Positions 11,104-22,812 of a stretch of DNA of 64,000 bases are shown piece after piece (positions within the stretch are counted from its first letter, which is position 1; every line of letters begins with the position of its first letter). The stretch lies in the NCBI GenBank assembly GCA_963920525.1, contig OY986438.1, positions 78,049,560 through 78,113,559 of the forward strand. Direction: 5' to 3'. Under the pieces are notes generated by a model. The model ran no database searches, was not told the origin of the DNA, and saw only the letters and a list, made by a program, of their open reading frames with translations. Source of the DNA: Dichetophora obliterata. Lineage: Eukaryota > Arthropoda > Insecta > Diptera > Sciomyzidae. The position numbers and the translations under genes are program-made.

Positions 11104-11455
11104 TGGCTATATCACGTATAGACTCCAAAACCGCTGAACCGATCTTTATGAAATATTTAGGGAAACTGAAGCCACATCTTGAGAGTGTTCCTGTGCGGTT
11201 TGGTAGCGATTGGGCAAGGGGGCGTGGTACCTCCCATACAAGCCAAATTTTCGCTATCGATCGCAAACCAAAAAAAGGATATATATCTGACGGTTTCAAT
11301 CGGAAAAAACTACGATTTAGTAATTTTGTTCAGATGGTTACTGTCAGTAACTTTACAAAAAATGGGAGTGGTCGTAATATAAATACGCCCACTTTTTCGA
11401 AATCGTGGCAATTCCGGAGTTCAACACATTTTTACAGTGAAACTTACTGGTAAAA
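11104..11455 (+). repeat. Dispersed repeat shared with the 46.2-46.5 kb region
   Basis: It begins with the ATAGACTCCAAAACCGCTGA phrase and includes GGGGCGTGGTACCTCCCATA, GGATATATATC and GGCAATTCCGGAGTTC. The same string of landmarks occurs reverse-complemented at about 46190-46510, and a shorter piece at about 35095-35225. The style (CCGAT-CTTTATGAAAT after a short tandem) recalls abundant, probably transposon-borne, insect repeats. I cannot assign the superfamily. Confidence 0.7.
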
Positions 11456-11465
11456 AATATGGCAC

Positions 11466-12000
11466 TAAATTTCCTAACGTTGTTATTTTTATAGTTAACA
11501 ACGGCTAAAAATTCGTCGTTAAGCGAGCAACAGATATTGTTAAATAACTGTCAAAGTTTTCGTCAAAAATATCTTAGGCTTAGTTTGGGAAGACGAGTTA
11601 ACGATAATTGTAGCTTAGACCAGTTAACGTAAATAACGTTAACATGTTTGGAAATCCCGCTACATGGGTGCCCAAACGATTTGACACTTTGGTTTTGAGT
11701 TGATCTCGTCGGTTGTATTTTATCTTGTTATGTAAAAGCCTTTGTTTGTTATATTTGTGAGTGTATTAAAATATATTTCAATATCGTAATTACTAAAATT
11801 TTATATTGTACTATACTTATAACATTAATATACAACTGTTCCAGTAAATAATAATTGTTCATTTCAGTTGTGTAAGTTTAATTCTTGCATTTTAACTTTG
11901 TTTAACTTATTTAGTTAATGCAGTGTTGTTGTTGTTTTTGCATGCTTGCTGTGTTTTAGATTCTTCTTTGTGCGGTGATTTGTTTATCTTCAGCTCAGTG
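11466..12000. other. AT-rich spacer with a weak inverted repeat
   Basis: Loose inverted similarity joins 11470-11515 (AACGTTGTTATT...GTTAAC) and 11620-11665 (GTTAACGTAAATAACGTTAA), perhaps a decayed MITE. The rest is AT-rich and uninformative. Confidence 0.35.
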
Positions 12001-12106
12001 AGTGTTGTGTTGTTTTTTGTTTTTTACTAAACTGTGCACACACTGCCTGAATATAATAGCCCTAAACGCACATTTTGCATCTGCTAATTTTTTAAAAAAA
12101 TTAAAA

Positions 12107-13032
12107 ATGGATTATTTTTCTGCAGAAAATATCGTTGCTTGTTCTTTAGACGAACTTTGCAAAAGCCAAAACAATCTGAACCCCATGTTCAGCTGTTCTG
12201 GTCCATGTGAGCAAATATTTCATGCATCTTGTGCCGGTATTTCCAAGTCATGCCTTGACGACTTAAAATCTCTACGATCAGGTCTTCGCTGGTACAGTGC
12301 TTCCTGTAGGGCACTTTCCCCAGATAAACTTTATTTAAAAATTAAGCTTTTAGGGGAAAGTCTTAACTCATTTTCAATTAAAAAAAAAAACAATTTTCGA
12401 CAAATTGTAACATATTTTAGCGAAGTTAAGGCCGCACCCAGTACCAGCGTCTATGGAGAATATTCCGCTTTCTTTGTCACAGACTGTTTCTTCCGTGACA
12501 CAAGCAATCTTTTCATCAGAAGCAGACCACATAATCTTAAAAATAAAGAGAAAAAATAAAATTAATAATAAGAAGCAAAAATCATCTGGATCTACTTCTC
12601 AGGCCAAGCAGCCCTCAGCACCGCTTTAGAACAGGAACACTCCAGTTACTTCCTCGTCACCTTCTAACATTCCTTCTTTGACTAATAGTTCAGTTTTGAC
12701 TCCTATTGAGCCTAGAAATCTATCAAGCTTAAGGGCAGTGTCGAGAAGGAAAAATTTATTTATTTCACGTCTTCAGCCCGACATAACTGTTGAAAATGTA
12801 TTGACCTTTATCAAACATAATAACTTGTTGAGTCAAAATGCATTTTGTTCATGCAAAAAAATAGGTAATAAACCTTCCCACGCTTCCTTTATTCTCACAA
12901 TTCCAGCTGACGAGTTTTCAACTGTTCCAAACACTTATTTGTGGACTGATAAATACTCGTTACAGAGTTGCAGCCTAAGAATAAGCCTAGAGGGACGACT
13001 CAAGCCGCTCTTCAAACCCAAAAAAACTGAAT
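12107..13032 (+). pseudogene. Non-LTR ORF1 with PHD-like zinc finger
   Basis: The likely start is the ATG at 12107 after an A-rich leader. It encodes CKSQNNLNPMFSCSGPCEQI and then FHASCAG, followed by GLRWYSASC: a PHD-type Cys/His pattern in which the usual WYC Cys appears as Ser. A second open piece (12678-13032) reads RRKNLFISRLQPDITVENV...FILTIPADEF, the RRM-like or esterase-free C-terminal block seen in CR1-type ORF1 proteins. A frame change and stop separate the pieces near 12560-12640. ORF1 proteins bind element RNA; that role is family knowledge and is not shown here. Confidence 0.65.
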
Positions 13033-13767
13033 AGGCTGTCCCTTTACTATGAAAATGTAAGGGGACTACGCTCTAAGACGCGAGACATATTTTTAATGTC
13101 TCAGAATTTCTCTGAGGATATTATCGCATTGACTGAAACTTGGTTAAACAGAAGCATTACTGACTTAGAATTGTTTGATAACAGTTTTGAAGTTTACAGA
13201 AGAGATAGACACGCTGACAATACTTCTGCTGTCGGTAAAGGTGTCTTATTAGCTGTAAGGAACTCCTTCGTTAGTTCCATTATTGTTATTCCCTGCTCTG
13301 CTAATATCAAACTTATATGCGTTAAGGTTGTACATTGCAACTCTAATGTATTTCTTATTAATGCATACGTTCCTCCTAAGAGCAATGTAGAAGTTTATGC
13401 AAGTCTTGCGGATTGCATAGAATACGTTATAAGCATAATTGACGTTAATGACGACATGTTATTGTTAGGTGATTTTAATCTACCTGATTTAAAATGGGAA
13501 TCTTCTGACGATGATACATATTTTTGTGCATCTAATTCGAAGACACGCCAAAAGCATATATTTGTTGATAATATATGTTCTGACTTACAACAAGTTAGTT
13601 GTATTTATAATATTCGTGAAAGACTTCTTGACCTGGTCTTAACTACAGACAGTAACAATGTGATTGTTAAGAGGGCCCCTCATGCTTCGACTACTGTTGA
13701 TGAATACCATCCACCATTGAGCATATGGTACAAATCAGACAGGGATTATACAGTAAAGTCTAACTGA
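13033..13767 (+). pseudogene. Non-LTR ORF2 endonuclease domain
   Basis: The frame gives LSLYYENVRGLRSKTRDIF, ALTETWL, VGKGVLLAVRNSF, INAYVPPKS, LLLGDFNLPDLKW and a final DEYHPPLSIW, the APE-type endonuclease signatures. It closes at a TGA just after 13767 and frame changes follow. The H of the terminal H-P-L/I motif is present. Confidence 0.8.
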
Positions 13768-14046
13768 ATAGATAAAGTTTATGAATTCAATTTTAAAAAG
13801 CTGACTTTTTGAAGTTGAATCATTTACTTCAAAGTAAACTTCATGTAAATCTCGAATATGTTACTAATAACACTCTTGATGATTTAATGAATTTTTTATA
13901 TGGAAATCTTTGCTATGTTTTCTCTGTCCGTGCCGTGTAGCCTCAAATTTTTGAAAATTGTGCTTACCGCTGGTACAAAAAAGAGTTAAAGATTCTTCGC
14001 AACAGCAAGAATAGGGCATGGAAAAAAATATGTCTGTAGCTTAGAC

Positions 14047-15884
14047 TTGAATGACCTAGAAATATACAAGCGTTTGTTTCTGGATTTTGAAAATTGCTCA
14101 GCTACCTTATATCAAAATTATTTAAACAGTATTAAGCTGAGAATATTGTCTGATCCAAAGAAATTTTGGGGTTTCATAAATACCAAAAAAAATCTGATGG
14201 ATTCCCTTCATCATTTAAAACCTCTGACGGATTTATTGACGATCCCGTCGTAATTTGTTTTTATGTACCAATCTCTTTAAAGAGTTCTTTTGTTCGGACT
14301 CTTTTAATCCTGATGAAGAGTACTTTGAATATATGAACTCTACACCCAGGGTTTCGTTGGATTCTATATCTTTTACTTCAGAGGATATTTTAAAATATAT
14401 TGGATTGATCGATGAGGATTTTAATACTGGACCTGACGGAATTCCTGCCGCAGTGTTAACAAGATGCGGTTCCATTCTAAGTCAATCACTGTCAATGTTA
14501 TTCAATAAATTAATTAGCGAAAGTATTTTTCCACATTTTTGGAAAAAATCTTGTATAAGTCCTATTTATAAAAAAGGTTGTAAGAACGATATAAACAACT
14601 ACAGGCCTATCGCGAGACTCTTTTCGATTCCAAAACTTTTTGAGCGGCTCGTGTATGATCGTGTGAAAATTCACTGTGGGAAGGTCATGACAACTCGTCA
14701 GCATGGATTTGCTACTGGCAGATCCACTGTGTCTAATCTCCTCGATTTTACAACGTTTTGCTTAAATTCATTTTATTGAGGTAACCAGGTCGACTGTATT
14801 TACACTGATTTTAGTAAAGCATTTGATAAACTGCCACACAACTTAATTCTATTAAAACTAAAGTTAATGGGTTTTCCACAATTTTTTGTGTGCCGGATTC
14901 AATCGTATCTGACAGAGCGATCTTATCAAATACGATTTGGAGGCGTATTGTCAGCTGAATTTATTGCTGAATCAGGTGTTCCTCAAGGTAGCCACCTTGG
15001 TCGACTTCTGTTTACTTTAGCCATAAATGATGTAACCCACATCATCAACCACTCTCCTCTACTTATCTATGCAGATGATATGAAAATATACAGAACACTA
15101 GATTATAAGGCAATTCAGTTCTACTCCAGTCTGATTTAAAATCCTTTGAAGTTTGGTGTTCTAAAAATAATATGTTTTTTAATCCAGATAAATGACAAAC
15201 TATATCCTTTTCGCGAAAAAGGAATAATTTCATTTTTGATTATAAGATTAAAGATACTGCTTGAAGTCATGTAGATGCTGTCAAAGATCTTGATATATGC
15301 ATGGATTCTAAGCTATCATTTAACGTTCATATCGATTTCATTTGTAAAAAAGATCTTCTATGCTCGGGTTTATAAAACGCTAGGCCAAAGAATTTAATAG
15401 TATGATTACAACTACAACGCTATATTATGCAATTGTGCGATCTCACTTAGAGTATGCAAGTCAAGTTTGGTCCCCAAGTTACAATGTGCATGTTGAACGT
15501 ATAGAGAGAATCCAAAAAAGTTGTGTTCGGTTTGCTCTAATGAGCTTAAGTGGAACTGACACTTTAAATCTTCCTTCTTATGAGGATCGTTTAATACTAT
15601 TAAAAATGTAATCTTTAAATGGGAGAAGAATGTCTGCAGATATCGTTTATTTACACTCATAACTGGTGTGTTCGATTAATCAGAACTCCTTACTCTTATA
15701 AATTATAACACTAACCGTAGAAGCAGTAGAAACGCTAACAATTTAATTTACTTACCTTTTAGTAGAACATATTATATGGCCACTGCTCCTTTAAATCGCA
15801 TGAGTACCTTTGTTAACAACTGCAGCTTTTTTGATGTTAACTAATCGAAAGGTCAACTCAAAAGTAGATTGAAAACTAATATAT
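14047..15884 (+). pseudogene. Non-LTR ORF2 reverse transcriptase, broken
   Basis: Blocks present: TGPDGIPAAVL, ISPIYKKGCKNDINNYRPIA, KLFERLVYDRV, QHGFATGRSTVSNLLDFTTF, YTDFSKAFDKLPH, SGVPQGSHLG and an intact IYADDMKIY. The C-terminus ends SKGQLKSRLKT. In-frame TGA at about 14778, frameshifts near 14254 and 15110, and stops in the thumb and C-terminal part inactivate it. The 39.6-kb copy is the same subfamily and lacks these lesions over the shared region. Confidence 0.85.
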
Positions 15885-15899
15885 GATTAGATCTATGTA

Positions 15900-16920
15900 A
15901 ATCAGTTTTTGGCACGCCATAGGCACGCGTGCTCGGCACAAATCGTTGTTTTCACACAGACATGATCGGAAAAGCACACAAACGATGCGGCGTAGCAGAG
16001 AAATACTTTATAGCTGAGGCGTCCCAGTGGGCATTTTAGCTAGCGATACGCAAAAGAATGCATGCTAGTAGTGCTCTTATTGGCGTCAATATACCTTCCA
16101 TGATCGCTGCATTGATGAGTGCTTCTGTAAGGCCTACCTTTTGAAGGTTTGGAGTCTTTTCCTGTTATTTTATATAAAAAAATTTTAAAAAAATTTTTAA
16201 AAAATTATATATGATCAGATCAATTAAAAAAAAAAATAAAATCTTTAAGAAAAAACAAAAAAAAATTCTTTTTTTTTTTGTCCGAGTTGGGACGCGAACC
16301 CAGGTCTCCGAAATCTAACACATTGCATATCACATTATATGAAAACTTTTATATGGAAAAATTCTAAGTCTTCTATTATTTTTGTATGACGAAATTTACA
16401 AAAAAATTCCAAAAAAATTTTTAAATGGACAGAAAAATTTGTAAAAAATGTAGATTTTAAAAAAAATACAAAAAACATTTTTTTTTTGGGCCGAGCTGGG
16501 TTGCGAACCCACTTTCCCGAAAACTTACTTTCATTTGTAATGATGCAAAATAAGCTGAAGTTTATTACCAACTGAGGTGGACGAGTGGGTAAGATGCCAG
16601 ACCGCCATCTGAGAGGACGCTGGTTCAAATCTGGAATTTGTCAAAAGTTTTTTTATTTCAAGTTGATATTTATATTGCTTTTCTTTCTAATGTACATTCT
16701 AAAGAAGGGCTTCTAGCAGGCTTCTTTAGAGTCGCGAGAGCGGAAGGCCTAGAAAATTTTCTCGTTTCATGGCCTACTAGAAGCGCTTCAAATACCTGCT
16801 TTTGCCCACTGGGGTAAAGCTTAGCAGCGTTCAGTCTATCTCTCAGCAAACGAACACAAGCATACATTACGTTTGTGTGTGTGCGCTCGTGTTTGCCAAA
16901 CACTGGTATAGAGTCAAACA
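15900..16920. other. Non-coding tract with tRNA-like segments
   Basis: Three pieces resemble the B box of tRNA-derived SINEs: GGTTCGCGTCCC and GGTTCGCAACCC on the minus strand (about 16281-16292 and 16503-16514), and GGTTCAAATCT on the plus strand (about 16622), the last preceded at 16573 by GGTGGACGAGTGGGTAAG, similar to a Ser/Leu tRNA A-box arm. None folds into a convincing intact tRNA by eye. At 16703-16792 there is a short inverted repeat, GCTTCTAGCAGGC against GCCTACTAGAAGC. Confidence 0.35.
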
Positions 16921-16921
16921 C

Positions 16922-17069
16922 TAAGGGGCATGTCACACTAGCGCGGACATGGACAAATTTGTTGTTGTTTTCGCGGGTAAAATAAGAAACTGGAAATTGA
17001 GAGAGCTTCTTTTACCCGTGAAAACAACAACAAATTTGTCCGTGTCCGCTACGTGTGACATGCCCCTTA
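16922..17069. mobile_element. 147-bp palindromic MITE
   Basis: Two ~59-bp arms, CTAAGGGGCATGTCACAC... and its complement ending GTGTGACATGCCCCTTAG, flank a ~28-bp loop. Both arms contain GACAAATTTGTTGTTGTTTT and a copy of CGGGTAAAA. No unambiguous target duplication was found. Confidence 0.85.
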
Positions 17070-17349
17070 GCTGACTAGACAGTAAACCTCTGCACAAATG
17101 CACTCGTTTTTTCTACAACAGTAGAGCCAACAGTGCCGAGTTCAGAACATAACATAACTCTGTTCAGTCGAGCAGAACATAGCCAATTCATTAAACGACA
17201 AGAACCGAGCAGTGCAGAGCACTCGTCGGCTTCAAAAGAGAACTTGTTCGCCGCTTGCCTTACCAGAACACGATGTTATTCGTTCTATAAAACAAAATTG
17301 ATTGATAACAGCGAGAAAAGCATCGATCACACCTAACGCAGCAGAACAT

Positions 17350-17930
17350 TGGCAAAGAGATTAAGGGCTAGGAATTTCATGCAAATGCAAGTTTTTACTG
17401 GGCATCTTAAAGCGCAAATGATTAAGTTATCTTTGCGAATCATGAAAATTCCTTCTAAATGGCATTCAATAGTTAGTGCATATTTTTAAATATTTTGTAA
17501 TAAATGCATGGTTTTGCATATTTTACAAAAAATGCTTATTTTTGCAAATTAATTGCGTATATTTTTTATGTAATAAATTCATGTGGTTTTTGCATATTTT
17601 GCTCTTTTTGATTTGCAACCATTAAAATTCAATACGAAATATTTTGGAAAAAGATAACTTTGAATTATTAGGTACTTTTAAATGCACTTTATTTTTTTAT
17701 AAATTAATTTTATGTGTATTTAAAAATTAATTTTTTTTTTGTTAATTAAATGCAATATTTATTTTTTAACCGATAATAAATAATAAGAAAAATATTTTTA
17801 GTGGCATATTTTACTTTTTTTTAGCGAATATTTAAGAGTTTTAAGTGCATATTATATGTGCATATTTTCGATTTTTATGTTCAAATCGTGATATTTTGCA
17901 AATTTAAGTATTATTTTATGTCATTTTGTA
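17350..17930. other. AT-rich non-coding tract
   Basis: Runs of GCATATTTT and similar words recur at irregular spacing between 17470 and 17900. No open frame or repeat boundary is supported. Confidence 0.5.
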
Positions 17931-18764
17931 GGGTATTTTTTTCCATCATTTTAACTCGAATTTTTTAGAAATATTTAAGGTACTAGAAAAATAACGCCAG
18001 TATTTTATGCCAGGGCCGTAGTCAGGATTTACCCATGGGAGGGGATCTTGATGAAAATTTTTTTCAAAATTAATATATAGGTACAATTATTTGTTTCATT
18101 TAATTTTTACTTTAAGTTTGCAAAAACTATTACACCAGCCAATATATTTACGAAAAACATGAATTTTGGAGGTTTTTGCAAAATGGCTTAGCTCACTGGC
18201 GATTATCGTAAAACAAAAGATACAAAATTTGTTGATATTTCGTTGGATAATCTCAAAATTTTTGCTCCGCCACCGCACATGGCACGATAGTGTTGATATA
18301 TGGATTGAATAGCTGATATTTTTTCTAAAATACAAAATGATATTTTTAATTTTATGATGAGCAGTTCAGATTCTAGATCAATAATACTAAACACGTGCCA
18401 AAAACGTTAAACACCCTGTAAATTGAAAATGTTACAATATAGGAGGAAACTGAGTACAGATTTGAAACCAGGGTTAAACGAACATATACGAATAAGAATG
18501 GGTTTACCAGATACGAAATTTGTAGACTAGTATTATATATCCAAACATATCTGAATATAAGACGACTGCTATTATTTTGTTCGCAACTGTATATAAAATA
18601 TAAAAAACTAAACGTAAAATTGAAATGAAACAAATAATTGTCCCTATATTTTAATTTTGAAAAAAAATTACTGACTAAGGCCCTGGCATAAAATACTGGC
18701 GTTATTTTTCAATTACCTTAAATATTTCTACAAAATTAGATTTGAAATGATTGAAGAAATACCC
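17931..18764. mobile_element. Foldback-like element with ~190-bp inverted repeats
   Basis: Both ends begin GGGTATTT and share GAAATATTTAAGGTA, AAAATAACGCCAGTATTTTA and GACAATTATTTGTTTCATTT-like blocks in opposite orientation (17931-18120 and 18605-18764). The interior has no recognisable coding. The left arm carries about 20 extra bases around 18030. Confidence 0.8.
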
Positions 18765-18839
18765 TCCGAAATCACATTTTTCTAATAGATCATTCAGTTT
18801 TACTAAGATATACCACAAAATAATAACAATGAAAAACAT

Positions 18840-19060
18840 AAACATCATCGCAATAGACCAACAACAACACCAATACTACCATAAACAACAACGCCAACAA
18901 CAAACGTAATCAGATCATTACTAGTAATCATATTTACAAATTAATAGTCATTATAATCATCAGCAGAAAAAACAACAACAATAACAACAATCCAACATCA
19001 TAAGAATGCAAGAAACAATAATCAACAAAAGCACCACCAATAGTAAAAGTAAAAACAACA
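18840..19060. repeat. CAA/AAC-rich low-complexity stretch
   Basis: Degenerate CAA, CAC and AAT trinucleotide repeats. No coding role is supported. Confidence 0.7.
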
Positions 19061-19281
19061 AGAAAATGTCCTCATAAGCAACACAATAAAATTTAATTAT
19101 TTTTTTGTTGTTACTTAAGAATAATTTTATTTTTAATTCTTTAATAACTTTTATTGAATTAAATATTGTAAAAATTAAAACAAGCTTCACTTCAAAAAAT
19201 TAATTTTTATAATAAATAAAAAGTCTCTTATTATAATTTCAATAAATAATAAGAAAATCCCTTTTTTTCTTCTAAGTATTT

Positions 19282-21952
19282 GTGTCGAAAATTGTAAATC
19301 TTGGTTTCTATATTAATTCTTCGCTTTCATGTGTTGATCATGTTAATAGTATTGTCAAAAAAGTTTATTATGTATTGCGTAATTTAAGAATGTCTGCAAG
19401 CGTGACTCCAGTTAGTATTAGCCGTAAGTTGGTTATACAACTTATTCTACCTGTGATAACCTACTCTGAGGTGGTATATAGTAAACTTGACTCTTCCTCC
19501 TAGTTAAAACTTCAAATAGCATTTAATTACGCCACACGCTATGTGTATGGCCTTCGTAAATTTGATCACCTGTCTAGTTTCCGGAATGCAATACTTGGAG
19601 TGACTTGACTGCTTATCTCAACGCCATAAACTGTATGTACCTTCATAAGTTAATTCATGAGAAAACACCTAGATATCTATATGAAAAACTCCAGTTTTGT
19701 ATGTCCAGAAGAAGCCATGTTTTAATAGTTCCGAGGCACAACTCGCTAATATCTTCTCAACTGTTCTTCATCAACGCCATTAGGTTGTGGAATTCTCTAC
19801 CACGGAGCAGTGGCGTAAAAAGCGGGCCCGCAGAGCCCGCGTTGCGGGCGGGCGCAACTAAGCCAGGGGCGCCCTCAAGTACCTTGATGAAATTGATAAC
19901 TAAAGTGGAGAACAACGCACAGTGTAAAATAAGCGGCCAAAAACCTAATATATCTATGTTTGAATTTTTCCAAATTTTTATAGCTTTCAATAGAAAATAT
20001 CTTGGGTGAAAAAATCAAAATGAATTTTTTTAAAAGTAGCAATCGTTTCGTTATTACAAGCCGTCAAAGTTGCATTTTTAAAAATACAATTTTTCTTGTT
20101 ATTCAAATTATATTTTTTTTATGTATCAAAATAAAAGTTTAAAATTTCATTTTGAACATATGGTTTTAAGGTTATCATGAAAGCGAACACTAAAAGCGGG
20201 GTACAAATTTCTAAATATTCAATTTTTAGAAGTGCAAATAATTTTGAGAAAGATTGACTAAAGTTTTTTACGAAAACATCATAAAAACTGCGTTACACCA
20301 AATCCAAAAAAAAAAAATTCTTGCTAATACTTGCTAATGCGGAAGATATACATTTTTATAGTGACCTGTTTAGTTAAAATTTGAGATATATTTGATGTAT
20401 TGCAGCTGATTATTTTTCAAAATTTTGACTTATTTACAAACACAAGAAAAACTCAATTTTTAAAATTTCCTTGCTGTAATCAAAAAAGCTTACAAATATA
20501 AATAAAAACGTAGTTAATTTGTGTTGGTGGTATTTTCCAAGGCTGAGTTAATTTTTAATTTTAACTCTTTTGTTTTTTGTGTTTTGTTGTAACATAACTC
20601 ATAAATGCGTTAACTTATAAATGTGTTATTATTTATTGTTATCTATTTCAATTTCAATTTTAATTCAATTTTAAATACAGTTTTAATTCTAATTTTTAAT
20701 TTTAATTCTTATGGGTTTTGTTGTTATACATATATTCTAATTTGCGGAATGCACAAGAAATCTTTTCTTATATGCTAACATAGCTGCTTAATAAATACAA
20801 ATACAAATACTAAAATATAATTAATCAAAAAAGAAATTTATGTAGCAAACTCCGTTGTTTTGAGACAAGATTGAAGTTTCAGGCAAAAATGGGTTTCGTT
20901 TATATGGGAGGTGGGTGTGGCAGAGGTCAGATTTTTACAACTTTTTCAAAATTTCTTAGTTTTGTCATGAAAAATATTCGTGCCAATTTTCATAGCTCTA
21001 CGATCACTTCTTCTTTTTTTGGTCAAGAATGGGGACGACACTGTGCGACGTTTGTGCTGAAATAAAATTTAAGTCCACTCAATGGTCATATTTTGTGACG
21101 TTAGTAAACTCTTTAGTTAACAGGTAACGTCAAATATAAAACATTTAAACAAAACCTCTTAAACTTATCATTTCACCAATAAAAAAATTATTGATGGCAT
21201 TAATTCAAACTTTAGGTTTGTTTACTTTTTTAAGTAATTAATATGTGATGTTTTATTTTTTTGCCTACTTTGTGATGACACCTTACAAATTTTATTATAT
21301 TTGATATTATAAAAAGTATTTCTTACATTATTGCTTTTTTTAACAAATTCTTTTAAAATAAAATATAACTTTTTTTATAAAATAAGATATTTTTAAAATA
21401 TAACTGTTGTAATAAATGATGATCATCATATGACCATTGAATTAAAAAAGCCTATTTTTGTTCTTTTTTTTTTTTTGTCAAGAAATCTCTTGTTTTCTTC
21501 TACGCTTCTCGTAACCTAGTCATAACATAGTCTTACTCAAAAAGTAAAGCAGAGGGAGCTTTTAGAAACCTGCGGGCGGGCGCAAAAAATATAGTTACGC
21601 TACTGCCACGAAGGCTTAGGGAAATCAGTGGGAGAGGTTCTTTTAGGCAATCTATTTTATCTTTTTTCTCTTCTCTTTAGTAGCTTTATACTCTTGTTCT
21701 AAGTACTTTCTCTATTGATTTCTGTGTTTCACTCAGTTTATACATTATATTCTTAACTTTTAACTTATTATAGTTTTTACGAGCATTAAGTCATTATTGT
21801 ATTAAAATTAAGTTAGTTGTCTTTAAAATGAGTTGTTATTATTATAAGATTTAAGTAAGTTAGTCATTTTAATGCTTTATGTTGTACTATAAAAGAGCAT
21901 AGCTCTTAGTGTACTTATATTTTCAACTATACGAATAAATTGAATTGAATTG
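19282..21952 (+). mobile_element. 5'-truncated non-LTR element, split by a hAT insertion
   Basis: The coding part at 19282-19807 gives IVNLGFYINSSLS, HVNSIVKKVYYVLRNLR, KLVIQLILPVITY and FINAIRLWNSLPR, the thumb and C-terminus of a non-LTR reverse transcriptase. It resumes after the insertion at 21606-21680 with RREISG-like RLREISGRGSFRQSILSFFS and a stop, as the related minus-strand copy at 22285-22812 predicts. Internal stop and frame errors occur near 19501 and 19605. The 3' UTR ends in a short TTGAA repeat near 21950, a tail type common in non-LTR elements. Confidence 0.75.
19808..21605. mobile_element. Non-autonomous hAT element, 1.8 kb
   Basis: Ends are CAGTGGCGTAA on the left and, reverse-complemented, CAGTAGCGTAA on the right, followed by GGGCGGGCGC-rich subterminal sequence on both sides. 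Flanks are CCACGGAG (19800-19807) and CCACGAAG (21606-21613), an 8-bp duplication with one later change. It splits the RT C-terminus of the host non-LTR element exactly at N-S-L-P-R. No transposase frame was recognised inside. Confidence 0.85.
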
Positions 21953-22284
21953 AAAAAAATATTAGCATACAAGAAAAAGCTCTTTTAAATGCAACAATTT
22001 AGAAATTCTAAATAAAAATTACAAATAACAACAACTGGCATAACAACAGCTTAAAAAGAAAAAAAAATAATAAACAAATTTTTATGATTATGAGGCTAAA
22101 GATAAAAATTAAAAATTATTGAGATTTAAACGTAACGTAAGAGGAAAAAATAGTAAACAAATTTTATGCAAATGATTGTTTGGCTGAAGATAAAAATGAT
22201 TTTAATTTGAAAGTAAGTAATTCGTAAGATAAGAAAAATAAGTAAATGGGAAAAATGAGTAAAAAAGAGAAAGTTAAGGGAGAG

Positions 22285-22812
22285 TTAAGAAAAGTATTCA
22301 AGAACTGATTGCTTAAAGTTTGTTTCGTTGTTAACGCGTTTTAAGTTATTTGGTAGGGAATTCCAAAGCCTTATTGCGTTAATGAAAAACAGCCGACTAG
22401 ATTCATTATATCTGAACTGGGGAACTAGGAAGAAAACATTTCTGATGGATCTGCAGAATTGGAGTTTTTCAAACAAGTAATAAGGACTTTTCGAAGCAAT
22501 AAGTCTGTGCAGAAAAATACAGTTTCTTGCATTAAGAAAATTAATGATATTGCAACCAAGTATGCGATTACTGTATTCAGATATATGATCAAATCTACAA
22601 ATACCGTAAACATATCGAGCTGCGTTGTTAACTGCCACTAAAAGTTTATGTGATGACCTTGAGTCTAGCTTGCTATATACTACTTCGTAATAAGTTATTA
22701 TTGGCACGATTAATTGTATCACCAATTTTCGACTTGTTTCAGTGGGAACAAACGAAGCAGTTTTTCTCAAATTTCTTAAGGAATAATAAACTTTGCTTTT
22801 TTTGGCGTTTTA
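22285..22812 (-). pseudogene. Non-LTR RT C-terminal fragment, minus strand
   Basis: The minus-strand frame reads YYSLRNLRKTASFVPTETS, KLVIQLIVPIITYYEVVYSK, RYVYGICRFDHIS, LFINAIRLWNSLPNNLKRV-like text and ends in FKQSVLEYFS with a stop. It is the same family as 19282-21680 and is better preserved; only the last ~170 residues of ORF2 remain. The 5' truncation lies near 22812. Confidence 0.8.

Larger units (their letters stand above)
12002..15895 (+). mobile_element. Non-LTR retrotransposon (CR1/Jockey group), near full length, broken
   Basis: PHD-finger ORF1, APE endonuclease and reverse transcriptase follow in order on the plus strand, with no RNase H. The 3' end is aligned with the copy at 39599-40924 up to ATGATTAGATCTAT, where the two diverge. 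Several stops and frameshifts interrupt each domain. Clade placement is by domain order and motif style only. Confidence 0.85.

Noticed and set aside
11036..11299. Open frame ending in repeated PHTHIPTY text
   Set aside because: It translates the GTATGTGG microsatellite and its flank.
16567..16640. A functional tRNA gene
   Set aside because: A-box- and B-box-like words are present, but no complete cloverleaf with matching acceptor stem could be drawn; a SINE or tRNA relic is likelier.
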